Assembly (NCBI RefSeq): GCF_009834785.1
Contig: NZ_WUYX01000071.1
Location: 1-64,000 of the forward strand
Source of the DNA: Natronorubrum halalkaliphilum
Lineage (GTDB): Archaea > Halobacteriota > Halobacteria > Halobacteriales > Natrialbaceae
Length of the DNA stretch: 64,000 bases
Direction of reading: 5' to 3'
Shown here: positions 17,123 to 25,310 of the stretch, piece by piece
How positions within the stretch are numbered: position 1 is the first letter of the stretch
Layout: each line of letters opens with the position of its first letter
The notes under the pieces: generated by a model
Told to the model about the DNA's origin: nothing
The model's database searches: none
The model's input: only the letters and a program-made list of their open reading frames with translations
Program-made: the position numbers and the translations under genes

Positions 17123-18304
17123 TCAGCTTATTTGTAGTTTCCGTAGGCGGGAGACGCTTTGAATCACTTTGTCCGTAGCGGATTCGATCTCTTCCCGGGT
17201 ATTGTCCTTCCCGAGTCCAAATCTTACTGCGGAGTGCCAGAGATCTTCGTTACCACCGAGTGCTTGAAGAACGTGCGAGGCTTCGACTTTGCCTGTTGTA
17301 CAGGCAGATCCCGCTGAGACAGCTAGTTCTGGTTGAAGGTTTTGGACCAGAGCTTTGTTTTCAACTCCGAAGAAGCTGACGTTCAGGTTATTGGGAATCC
17401 GCTTTTCTGGATGGCCGTTGAGAACAACATCGTCAAGTTCGCTGTCAAAACGATCCCACATGTAGGATGTGAGTTCGTCGACGTGCTGACGACGTTCTTC
17501 CATCTCTTTGTCGGCTAATTGTACTGCCTTGCCCAGTCCGACGATGGAAGGTACGTTGAGGGTGCCGGAGCGCCATCCGCGTTCGTGGCCGCCTCCGTGG
17601 ATGAGTGGATCGAGTTTGACTTTGGGGTTTCGTCGACGGACGTACAGTGCTCCGACACCTTTTGGTCCATAGATTTTGTGAGCAGAGATCGACATTAAGT
17701 CGATCCCCATTTCTTCGACGTCAATGGGAACATAGCCGATTGCTTGGACTGCGTCTGTGTGGAAGAAGACCTCGTTGTCTTTAGCGATTTCCCCAATTTC
17801 TTTAAGAGGTGCGATAGTGCCAATCTCGTTGTTGGCGGCCATTATGGAGATCAGAAGGGTATCGTCTCGAATGGCGTCTACAATATCGTCGGGGTCGATC
17901 AATCCGTTTTCGTCGACGGGGAGGTAGGTGATATCGAAGCCGCGTTCTTCTAACACCTCACAGGCCTCGAGGATAGCTTCGTGCTCTGTTTCCCCGGTGA
18001 TGATATGATTGCCTTTGTCTTTTCTCTCAGCGTAGTCAGCTACGCCCTTGATTGCCAGATTGTCGGACTCTGTTGCACCACTTGTGAAGATAATCTCTTC
18101 CTTCCGGCAGTTGAGGGCCTCTGAGATCTTTTCTCTTGCCTCTTCTACACCTTCCTTTGCCTTGGCTCCGTAGAGATGGTCGTCGCTAGCCGGGTTTCCG
18201 AAGCTCTCAGTGAGGTACGGCTTCATGTCGTCGGCTACTCGTTCGTCGACCGGTGTGGTAGCATGATGATCGAGGTAGACCGCGTCGTCAAGACTTGGAG
18301 TCAT
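17123..18304 (-). CDS. dndA: DndA cysteine desulfurase
   Basis: A 393-residue, full-length NifS/IscS-type, PLP-dependent cysteine desulfurase that supplies persulfide sulfur for DNA phosphorothioation. It has YLDHHATTP at the N-terminus, TSGATESDN around residue 75 for the PLP phosphate, SISAHKIYGPKG with Lys210 as the PLP Schiff-base lysine, and SAGSACTTG with Cys335 as the catalytic cysteine. In most bacterial clusters dndA stands apart or divergent. Here it is downstream of dndE with a four-base overlap, the CDEA order typical of archaeal clusters. It probably also delivers sulfur to the iron-sulfur cluster of DndC. Confidence 0.93.
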   Translation of the reverse strand: MTPSLDDAVYLDHHATTPVDERVADDMKPYLTESFGNPASDDHLYGAKAKEGVEEAREKISEALNCRKEEIIFTSGATESDNLAIKGVADYAERKDKGNHIITGETEHEAILEACEVLEERGFDITYLPVDENGLIDPDDIVDAIRDDTLLISIMAANNEIGTIAPLKEIGEIAKDNEVFFHTDAVQAIGYVPIDVEEMGIDLMSISAHKIYGPKGVGALYVRRRNPKVKLDPLIHGGGHERGWRSGTLNVPSIVGLGKAVQLADKEMEERRQHVDELTSYMWDRFDSELDDVVLNGHPEKRIPNNLNVSFFGVENKALVQNLQPELAVSAGSACTTGKVEASHVLQALGGNEDLWHSAVRFGLGKDNTREEIESATDKVIQSVSRLRKLQIS

Positions 18305-18714
18305 GGTAATCCACTATCCGGTTCCACGTCTGTCTCTTCTTTCAAGCTATTGGGAACCAGCGCCTGGAAGTCGCTGAGGTCGCTGATGTTTCCGTGGACC
18401 CTGATTACTCCTCGGTTTAGATGAGCTACGAACTCATCGAATAGATCTTCTTCAGGGTCTTTGTCTTCCTGGATTAGCCGTTCCTTCAGCAAAGCCATGT
18501 AGAGGGCGTCGTGTTCTCCGAGCAAGGTGTACCGGTTGAACGTTTGACCTTCGTTATCGTATTCCTCCGGGTTTGGTGGCCGGGGTTCATTCAGTGAGTA
18601 GCATAGGCCGATCCTGCAGAGATAGTTCGGTGTGAGACCGGTATTCCCTTTCAGCATTCGTAGCCGGTTCGTAGCGTCTGTACCTATCTGTATCCGGTTG
18701 AACTCTTTGCTCAT
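18301..18714 (-). CDS. dndE: DndE, DNA-binding subunit of the phosphorothioation complex
   Basis: A 137-residue protein with the DndE pattern: RLRMLKGNTGLTPNYLCRIGL near residues 17-37, GQTFNRYTLLGEHD near 60, and a terminal helix ending in HLNRGV. DndE binds nicked duplex DNA and is required with DndC and DndD for sulfur insertion. It overlaps dndD upstream and dndA downstream by four bases each. The C-terminal 30 residues (NISDLSDF to the end) extend beyond the bacterial core and are acidic. Confidence 0.9.
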   Translation of the reverse strand: MSKEFNRIQIGTDATNRLRMLKGNTGLTPNYLCRIGLCYSLNEPRPPNPEEYDNEGQTFNRYTLLGEHDALYMALLKERLIQEDKDPEEDLFDEFVAHLNRGVIRVHGNISDLSDFQALVPNSLKEETDVEPDSGLP

Positions 18715-20738
18715 TGTGGAACACCTTCCAGATCGATTTCGTCTCCTTGGTCAGGATTTGACCAGAAGTAGCCTCGGGAAACCGAAGTGTAGCCTTCTTC
18801 CTGGTTGTAGTCCAAGTGGTATGCCTGTGTGACGTCGTCGTTCAGCTGGTCGTAGTACTCGTCGTCGATTTCGGTATCAGTGGAGAACACCAGAACTTGG
18901 TGTGCTGCTTCTGGGAAGAAGTTTGCGATGAGGTTCTCTCGGTGTGCTCTGTCGAGCCGGCCAAGCGGTGTATCAACGATGAAGGGGAGCGGTCTTCCGG
19001 ATATCTCTGCCAATGCCCAAAGGAGGGCGGTTGCGAAGATCTGACGTTCACCAGCAGATAGTTCGGACTGTGGTTTGTGATTCCCGTGTTTGGTTTTGAC
19101 CTGGATGTTCAGGGCGTCTTCGTCGACCTCAATACCTTCGTAGAAGTCGCTTTTGTTGGAGAGAGCGAGGTACCGTTCAGTAAGTGCGTCCTCGAGGTTT
19201 CGGAGTTTCTCCTTGGACAGTTCCTCACGGTATTCACTCAGAACGTTCTGGACATTGGATGCGAGGTCAGCCCGCTCTGATACGGTCTCTTCGTCTTCTT
19301 TCCGATCAAGTTTGTTGTCGATCTGGTTCTCGAGGCGGGAGGTTTGTGTTTCGAGTTTGCTCAGTTTCTCTTCAATCTCGTTGAGATCGGATTTGAGGGA
19401 TTCTTTTTCCTCGATCAACCCGTTCAGGTCCTCTATGAGCGGTGAGATATCTTCTTCTTCCGGAGCACGTCCGAGTTGAGATTCGATATCCTGTAGCTCT
19501 CGAACCATGCTCTCCAGTTCATTGGACTTGGAGCCGAGGTTTTCAGGTACTTCATTCAGAGCTTTATCGACAACACCGTACATCTCACGGCGTTGGGATT
19601 CTGAGAACTGGTGGAGAAGTTTACTGTCCTCATCGTCGACTTGGAACCGATTCCTGATCTCTGACTGAAGCCGAGTTTTTATTTCCTCAGCTTGGTCTTC
19701 AGGGACATCAAGGCCGCTGAAGACTTCACCGTCTAAGGCATCGTCAAGCTCATTGTCGAGCCTTTCTTTGGCAGCAGCCGTCTCTTGCTTCTCGCTTTCT
19801 TCCTTAAGCCGGTTAACAACGCTCTGACAGAGTCCAGGTGCTAACGCGAAGGGGTATGCGTCGGTAGCGATCTCCCGGATATCTTCTTCGACATTCTCGA
19901 TTTTAGCGTTGAGTTCTGCTCTTCGCTCTTTCAGGCCCTCACGTTTGTCGGCGTAGGCACCACCCTCTTGGGCGATGTCAGCTTCCTTGCTGTCAATCTC
20001 GGATTCTAGTTCAGCAAGTCGCTCCGCCTTGTCTTCTTTTTCATCCTTTAGCTCTTGACGGCGGTTCTCGAGTTCTTCCCTCTCTTCTTGTAGTTCGTTG
20101 ATTTTCTCGGTGATACCTTCCAGACCGCTTTCGTCGAGTTTTCTGGAGCGGTATATTGAGAGGTCAGCATCAAGTCGGTCAACGAGGTCGAGGCCGAGCA
20201 GTGAGAAAAGGGAGTCTTCGAAGCTTTCGTCGTCTTCGATAGCGGTGGCCAGCTCTTGGACTTTTTCTCCGTCGAAGAAGAATAGCTGTGATACTCCTGG
20301 CGGGATCAGCTCTTTCAGGAAGTCTTCCCACTGGTCTTTGTCCAGATCTGATGGGAGTTTCCCGTTTCGCCGTACTTCAAGGTTCTCAACGATGCTCTTC
20401 CCACGGTCACGCCAAGATCGTTCTACGCTGTAGTGGTCCACCTCGCCCATGTAGGCGTACTCAAATTCGAGTCGGATCGATGCTTCATCAGCGGAGTGGT
20501 CTGCGTACTCGTGAAGTTTCCCTCTGATGTGTTCCTTGTAGTCAGTTTCACTGACCCGTCGACCTAATGCGCTTCGTCCGTGTAGACAGATCTGGATTCC
20601 TCGGAATAGGGTGGTTTTCCCGGCTCCGTTCGAGCCTCCGAACAAAATGATGGGTGAGTCCTGTGATGTGGAAAGTTGAAACTCGTTTCTGCCGCGATAT
20701 GGTCCGAAGTCATTGATTACCAGCTTTGTCAGTTTCAT
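18711..20738 (-). CDS. dndD: DndD, SMC-like ATPase of the phosphorothioation complex
   Basis: A 675-residue ABC/SMC ATPase. The P-loop is GGSNGAGKTT (34-43), with FFFDGEKVQELA near 160. A long coiled coil runs from about 215 to 280 and from 420 to 520. The signature LSAGERQIFATALLWAL and Walker B/D-loop IVDTPLGRLDRAHRENL are near 580-630. DndD is thought to provide ATP-dependent DNA nicking or opening before sulfur incorporation. The length fits the DndD family. It starts 14 bp after dndC and overlaps dndE, so the four dnd genes form one unit. Confidence 0.93.
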   Translation of the reverse strand: MKLTKLVINDFGPYRGRNEFQLSTSQDSPIILFGGSNGAGKTTLFRGIQICLHGRSALGRRVSETDYKEHIRGKLHEYADHSADEASIRLEFEYAYMGEVDHYSVERSWRDRGKSIVENLEVRRNGKLPSDLDKDQWEDFLKELIPPGVSQLFFFDGEKVQELATAIEDDESFEDSLFSLLGLDLVDRLDADLSIYRSRKLDESGLEGITEKINELQEEREELENRRQELKDEKEDKAERLAELESEIDSKEADIAQEGGAYADKREGLKERRAELNAKIENVEEDIREIATDAYPFALAPGLCQSVVNRLKEESEKQETAAAKERLDNELDDALDGEVFSGLDVPEDQAEEIKTRLQSEIRNRFQVDDEDSKLLHQFSESQRREMYGVVDKALNEVPENLGSKSNELESMVRELQDIESQLGRAPEEEDISPLIEDLNGLIEEKESLKSDLNEIEEKLSKLETQTSRLENQIDNKLDRKEDEETVSERADLASNVQNVLSEYREELSKEKLRNLEDALTERYLALSNKSDFYEGIEVDEDALNIQVKTKHGNHKPQSELSAGERQIFATALLWALAEISGRPLPFIVDTPLGRLDRAHRENLIANFFPEAAHQVLVFSTDTEIDDEYYDQLNDDVTQAYHLDYNQEEGYTSVSRGYFWSNPDQGDEIDLEGVPQ

Positions 20739-20752
20739 TGATTAGAGAGAGT

Positions 20753-22234
20753 TCAGGTCTGCGACTCTGGCGTGTACTGCCACTTTTCGATATTCTCTTC
20801 GCCTTCGATATCAGCTACGATTTCTTCCATAGGACGCCAGTCCTCTCTCATGACTTTGTCAATCTCGTTGTAGATGGAGGCCCGGCGTTTCATTCCGTGG
20901 TGCTGGAGTTCGGTGTCCAGTAGCCGCTGCACTAGTTCAGGGGGAACGTCGTGTTCGGAGGCGATCTCTTTGAGAAGCTTGGCTTCGGTTTCTCCGAAGG
21001 CTCCGTAGTCGTCTTGGACCCATCCGATGTCTTCCTCCATAGCATCTCTGTAGATCTTGGGAACGGAGTCTTCCCAATCGGCTCTTTCCTCTCGCCAGAT
21101 CCGGCGGATTTCTCTGAGTTCTTCGTCCCGGATTAGATCCATTTCTTCCTCGTCCGGAAGCTGGCGGTTGACTTCTTTCTGTGTTTCAAGCAGCTTTTTT
21201 AACAGGTCTTTGCAGAACTCGAACTTGTGGGCACGAGGGATGATCCCGTTGTCGCCGTTGGTTTTGGTCTTGACGTAGCCGTGTTGTCGGCCTTTCACCT
21301 GTCTGTAGGTTGGTTTCTCTTCTGGGTCCTGAGTGGATTTTAGGAAGTCTCGGAACTCCAGAAGAGGTTCCATCCATTCGTCGCCTTCGTCAATCATGTT
21401 CTGCATCGCCTTGTCTTCGGAGACAACGGTGCAGGTCCAGCAACCAAATCGGCTGTTACCGCAGGAAGGCGTTTTGGTGTCGATGACCATGGGACATTCG
21501 TCGTCGGCTTCTTGGTATAGGGCAGCGAGGTCTCGGTTTTCCTTGCCCCAGGGACAGTCGACTTGGAGGAGGTAGGACCAGATGTCGTCGACGATCCAGT
21601 CCTCTATCGGAGTGTAGACGAAAGCGTTGGCGAACTTGTTGTGTCGGGAGAGGATGCTACCGTCAATGCTGTGCAGATCCATGACCTGTTCTCTGGTAGC
21701 GCTTTCTGCTTTTCGAACCCCGAGGATTACGATGACTTCGCCGTGCTCGGAGACCTTGTTCTCGATGAATCTGTCAGCAGGGTCGATTTTCAGGCGTTCG
21801 GTACACCAGCGGAAGGTCTGGTTGGGTGCTGGGTAGCCTCGACCGATCAGATTTACCCAGAATGAGTCGTCAACCTTCGGAGTAACTTTGTGGGCTTCGA
21901 AAGGAAGTCCTTCCTTCTCTGCATATTCATTGATATTTTGAAGAGTACTGGTGATATGGTTTACAATCTTAGGAGTTTCGACAAGAGTATCACTAGAAAT
22001 AACGTGGATTGGTTTGGTTTGTTGTTTATCTGGAAGATCCTTGATAGCGTACCAAATGAGTTGAAGAGCAGTAGTGGAGTCTTTGCCGCCGCTGTATCCA
22101 ATTACCCAAGGGCGCTCATCTGCGAGATAGGTTTCACGGATTTCTTCATAGATGCCCTCGAGAGAACGATTGTCGAATACGGACTCACCCTTCTCCTGAC
22201 CCGTATTTGAAACTTCGAGATTGTCAGTACTCAT
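20753..22234 (-). CDS. dndC: DndC, PAPS-reductase-like sulfurtransferase with iron-sulfur cluster
   Basis: A 493-residue protein with the PP-loop IGYSGGKDST (Ser48-Gly-Gly-Lys-Asp-Ser53) of the adenine-nucleotide alpha-hydrolase/PAPS reductase fold. Four cysteines are placed as in DndC for a 4Fe-4S cluster: Cys144 (RWCTERLK) and Cys258, Cys265, Cys268 (SCGNSRFGCWTC). DndC activates the DNA backbone with ATP and transfers sulfur. It is the first gene of the operon; the ATG at 22234 follows a 707-bp gene-free region that must hold the promoter. It shows no obvious truncation. Confidence 0.93.
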   Translation of the reverse strand: MSTDNLEVSNTGQEKGESVFDNRSLEGIYEEIRETYLADERPWVIGYSGGKDSTTALQLIWYAIKDLPDKQQTKPIHVISSDTLVETPKIVNHITSTLQNINEYAEKEGLPFEAHKVTPKVDDSFWVNLIGRGYPAPNQTFRWCTERLKIDPADRFIENKVSEHGEVIVILGVRKAESATREQVMDLHSIDGSILSRHNKFANAFVYTPIEDWIVDDIWSYLLQVDCPWGKENRDLAALYQEADDECPMVIDTKTPSCGNSRFGCWTCTVVSEDKAMQNMIDEGDEWMEPLLEFRDFLKSTQDPEEKPTYRQVKGRQHGYVKTKTNGDNGIIPRAHKFEFCKDLLKKLLETQKEVNRQLPDEEEMDLIRDEELREIRRIWREERADWEDSVPKIYRDAMEEDIGWVQDDYGAFGETEAKLLKEIASEHDVPPELVQRLLDTELQHHGMKRRASIYNEIDKVMREDWRPMEEIVADIEGEENIEKWQYTPESQT

Positions 22235-22941
22235 AATCTAGACCCTTGTTTATCGTAGCCTTGTGGAAGGTACTTGTATCTACCGTTGCATCCCCCGCCG
22301 ATTCCGCTACGATCCATCGATTTTCCATTGAACACTCTCTTTGTAGGGGTCTACTTTTTGCATTGGAAGCGCTCTTCTTTGTTGCTTTCCGAATTGGTTT
22401 TTTTGTTTTCATTTGGAAGATACTGTCCTCTCCTCTACGTTGCTTCCCTACGGAGCTTCTCAGTATGTCTGATGAATCTACCCTCCTTTTGGCCTCTACA
22501 GTATTCTAGAGATTGGTCCGTTATCTCCAATTCGTAGAAGGACCCATCTAATATTTTTCTTATATTTCCCCATCTACGAGAGTACACCTCTCGGGACTTT
22601 GAACCCATATTTTCAGGATTGTAGTATTTTTTGAGTTACTCGCTAGACTCATCTTTGTCAAAGTCCTGTTTGAATAGGTGAGTCTGGTCGGCTCAAATGC
22701 AGTGATTCTACCTGTTCAACATCGAGGGTGGGCATAGTTGGACACGTGACCGTTGTATTTGAACTCTGAACGTCTATGCTCTAATAATTCAGCTAAACGA
22801 AGTGAAAGTGAAATTGGCGGAGGGCTCCGGGATAACAAAACTGTATCCTTGGTCTGTTGTACCAGCAATCTCTTCCAATAGAGGAGACTTCAACGAGCAG
22901 CCCAGATTATAAATCACAGCACATCATTCAACCTAATATCA
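22235..22941. other. Gene-free control region upstream of dndC
   Basis: 707 bp, A+T-rich, without a supportable gene. It must contain the dndC promoter; gatacaagta and gataaaca on the minus strand just upstream of 22234 are weak TATA candidates. A small perfect hairpin (cgagag at 22577-22582, ctctcg at 22588-22593) lies in its middle. A repeated-looking T-rich stretch (22,380-22,430) could mark a remnant, but I cannot identify it. Confidence 0.4.
22906..22914 (+). promoter_or_regulatory. TATA box for the 68-residue orphan gene
   Basis: attataaat lies 28-36 bp upstream of the ATG at 22942, the usual spacing for a leaderless haloarchaeal transcript. Confidence 0.5.
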
Positions 22942-23148
22942 ATGGCACAGTCAATTGACGACCTTCAGAGCATGATTGTTAACGAACTCCGAGTTCTCGA
23001 GGACGATATTCACGTGACAAGCGATGGAGATACACTTACCTTTTATCTTCCCTCTGAGGACTTAGATAAAGCTAGAGATGAGCTGGACTCCGACTTAGAA
23101 GTCCTTGAGGAACACGAGTACGAGTATTTAGTGAAGGTAACCCTGTAA
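22942..23148 (+). CDS. Small acidic orphan protein at the island edge
   Basis: A 68-residue protein with a regular helix-strand-strand-helix-strand pattern (IDDLQSMIVNELRVL, IHVTSDGDTLTFYLP, LDKARDEL, EYEYLVKVTL). It resembles small ferredoxin-fold or anti-sigma-like haloarchaeal proteins, but I do not recognise it. The good TATA box and the alternating hydrophobic strands support that it is real. It is the last gene before the composition rises to core G+C, divergent from dndC. Confidence 0.6.
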   Translation: MAQSIDDLQSMIVNELRVLEDDIHVTSDGDTLTFYLPSEDLDKARDELDSDLEVLEEHEYEYLVKVTL

Positions 23149-23345
23149 CTAGGCGGTTCATCTATTATATAGCGACTTTGGAATAGCAAGGTGCGGTACA
23201 TGTAAATCGATGGCCTCGGCACTCATAGGGCTCGTCACCACCGGGTGCCGAGTCCGGCTCGGAGCGAGTGAATCGTCATCGGCCACGCGAATCTATAGCA
23301 GCCGCTCCAAAGACGGTTTGGATTGCTCGAGACGCAGTCGTTCGG

Positions 23346-23606
23346 TTAGGAACGCCGCTCCGATTCGTCCGTCGCCCTCGCGAATGCGGTGTTGAATTCG
23401 TCGATCAGGTTCTCGAGGCGGCCCGTGTGTTGTTGGGAGAAGGTTTGGGGGGCGCGGTCGGTTGCGGTTTGTGTGGGTGTCGTTGCGGTTGCAGTTGTAG
23501 TATCAGAAGTATCTGACGTGCCGGCTGGCGTCGTCTGAGGACGGTCTGTCTGGCGGTTCGGCTGGGATTCGGTACGGGTCGTGGAGTGTGGGTGTCGTGT
23601 GCTCAT
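23346..23606 (-). CDS. Possible small low-complexity protein
   Basis: An 86-residue frame with a Thr/Gln/Ser/Asp-rich N-terminal 55 residues followed by a more regular helix (RLENLIDEFNTAFARATDE). It lies in the transition between island and core. The tail looks protein-like, but the composition is repetitive and I recognise no family, so this may be a remnant or non-coding. Confidence 0.3.
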   Translation of the reverse strand: MSTRHPHSTTRTESQPNRQTDRPQTTPAGTSDTSDTTTATATTPTQTATDRAPQTFSQQHTGRLENLIDEFNTAFARATDESERRS

Positions 23607-23841
23607 GTCGGTCGGGTTCGGATCGCGGAAACGTCGTCGGTGATCGATGCTGGGTTCGTCAAAGAGTGGGGGCAAACTCACGCTACTACGTGTACGACCG
23701 ACATCTGTACAACCCGGTAGACGCCCCTCCGTTATAAAAGTTAATGATAGACAATAATCGGCGCCGGCGTTTGGTGAAAATTATCGGTGAGAGCGTTCTT
23801 GCCTATCTGAAGCAAGCCGTACATTAAGACCGCAGGGGAGT

Positions 23842-24120
23842 GTGTCCTCGAGTGAGAACTGCATGGGTGGTGACGATGAAGACGGAGACGAAGACGAACG
23901 CGCCGACGAAGCCGGGAATACCGAAACCGGCGCCGACGTAAGTTTCGTGATTCCGACGCGAAACGAGGACGAGTATCTCCGGGGAACCCTCGCAAGCATC
24001 GCCGGGCTAGATACAAGTTACACGTACGAGGTCGTCGTCGCCGACGGGAACTCGACGGATGATACTCGAGCGATCGCACGCGAGTACGACGCAACCGTGA
24101 TCGAAGCGGACGGCTCGGGC
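23842..24120 (+). pseudogene. Truncated family-2 glycosyltransferase remnant
   Basis: After an acidic leader, the frame encodes VSFVIPTRNEDEYLRGTL, EVVVADGNSTDDT and a GSGIADARN segment, the first 75-80 residues of a GT-A/family-2 glycosyltransferase (nucleotide-binding strand and following helix). The expected continuation, with the DxD motif and catalytic region, is absent. After ARN the frame runs into unrelated sequence and the next gene begins. It is therefore a 3'-truncated gene, probably cut by the deletion or insertion that made this boundary. Confidence 0.7.
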
Positions 24121-24253
24121 ATCGCCGACGCCAGAAATCTCGATGGGCGACGGCGAGGAAGCGATCTGCCACGCGGACTCGCACGGCCATCGAACACCGG
24201 CAACGGCATGGCAGCCGACTTTATCGCTCCCCGTCGGTGACACGGATACGATC

Positions 24254-24646
24254 GTGTCTACCGTTCCACCTGAAGCAAAGCGTCTTCTCGAGAGCGAGCC
24301 GTTGATGGCCCACCTCGGGACCTGCGTCGATGGTCGCCCGCACGTCGCCCCCGTCTGGTACCGATACGATGAGTCGGACGAAGTCGTCGAAATCGTCACG
24401 ACGGGTCGGAAGCTGGCGAACGTCCGAGAGAACCCGCAGGTCGCCCTCTCGATACAGCAAGACGAGGCGGGCGAGGCGCAGTGGATGGTGTCGCTACTCG
24501 GTACCGCGACCGTCGTGGATGACGACGACCGGACGGAACGGGCACGCGAGCGGATCAACGCGAAGTACGACGCGGAGCCGGAGGCCTACGCCGAGAACAC
24601 GCTCGTCCGGATCGCAGTCGGCTCGGCGTCGTACCGAACCTACTGA
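24254..24646 (+). CDS. Pyridoxamine 5'-phosphate oxidase-family (flavin-binding split-barrel) protein
   Basis: A 130-residue protein with the FMN-binding split-barrel pattern: LMAHLGTCVDGRPHVAPVWYRYD, then IVTTGRKLANVRENPQVALSI and VSLLGTATVVDD. This family includes F420- and FMN-dependent reductases; the substrate cannot be read from the sequence. I start it at the GTG at 24254, which begins just before the conserved helix. A longer frame would overlap the glycosyltransferase remnant. It is the first intact core gene to the right of the island. Confidence 0.85.
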   Translation: MSTVPPEAKRLLESEPLMAHLGTCVDGRPHVAPVWYRYDESDEVVEIVTTGRKLANVRENPQVALSIQQDEAGEAQWMVSLLGTATVVDDDDRTERARERINAKYDAEPEAYAENTLVRIAVGSASYRTY

Positions 24647-24661
24647 ACGCGGCGTCGCGAT

Positions 24662-25264
24662 TCAGTGCAGGAACAGGTCGTCGGGAAGCCCGCCGAAGCC
24701 GCCGCCGTCGTACCGAAGGGTCTCCCAGCCCGCGTTCTCCGCACCGTCGATATCGCCGTCGCTGTCGCCGACCATACCGTACTGGGTTGCCGGCAGCCGC
24801 TTCTCGAGCGCACGGTACGGCGGCGCGTTGGGCTTGTGGGCCCCTACTTCGTAGGAAGCGACGACCGCGTCGACGGCGTCCGCGAGATCGTGGGCTCGAA
24901 GCTTCGCCAACTGCCAGTCGCGAACACCGTTCGTGAGCACGCCGAGTTCGTGCGTCTCGCGCAACCGTTCGAGATCCGCACGGGCGTTCGCAGGCGGGGA
25001 GAGGGATTCGATCTCTCGCTCCAGAAGCGCCGTCGCGTACGCGTCGGGGTCCGAACAGCCGTCGATCCGAGCGAACGCCCGCCGGACCGGGTCGGGCTCG
25101 CAGGCGGAAAACAGCTCGAAAAACGCCTCCTCGTACGTCTCGAGCCACGTTTTGGGCACCGATTTGCTGCCCCGGACGTCCGAGATCGCACCTGCAAGTA
25201 ACTCCTGATAGGGCTCGTCGGTGTGGAGCAACGTTCCATCGAGGTCGAAGACGATCGCTGTCAC
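24662..25264 (-). CDS. HAD-superfamily hydrolase
   Basis: A 200-residue phosphatase-like protein with motif I at the very N-terminus (IVFDLDGTLL), motif II GVLTNGVRD, motif III lysine in GAHKPNAP, and motif IV MVGDSDGDIDGA. An alpha-helical cap of about 60 residues lies between motifs I and II, as in phosphoglycolate-phosphatase-like subfamily I HADs. I use the GTG at 25264 so that motif I falls at residue 5. Substrate unknown. Confidence 0.88.
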   Translation of the reverse strand: MTAIVFDLDGTLLHTDEPYQELLAGAISDVRGSKSVPKTWLETYEEAFFELFSACEPDPVRRAFARIDGCSDPDAYATALLEREIESLSPPANARADLERLRETHELGVLTNGVRDWQLAKLRAHDLADAVDAVVASYEVGAHKPNAPPYRALEKRLPATQYGMVGDSDGDIDGAENAGWETLRYDGGGFGGLPDDLFLH

Positions 25265-25310
25265 GGAAGGCTGTTTGGGCGAACATGTCAAGAAGCTTTT
25301 GATAAGGTGA

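Noticed and set aside
22560-22640. Possible tRNA near the short hairpin upstream of dndC
   Set aside because: The ggactttgaaccc string looked like a T-arm, but no acceptor stem or anticodon arm can be formed around it.
23741-24190. Arg-rich 149-residue frame on the minus strand
   Set aside because: It lies opposite the glycosyltransferase remnant and has the Arg/Ser-rich composition of an antisense shadow in G+C-rich DNA.
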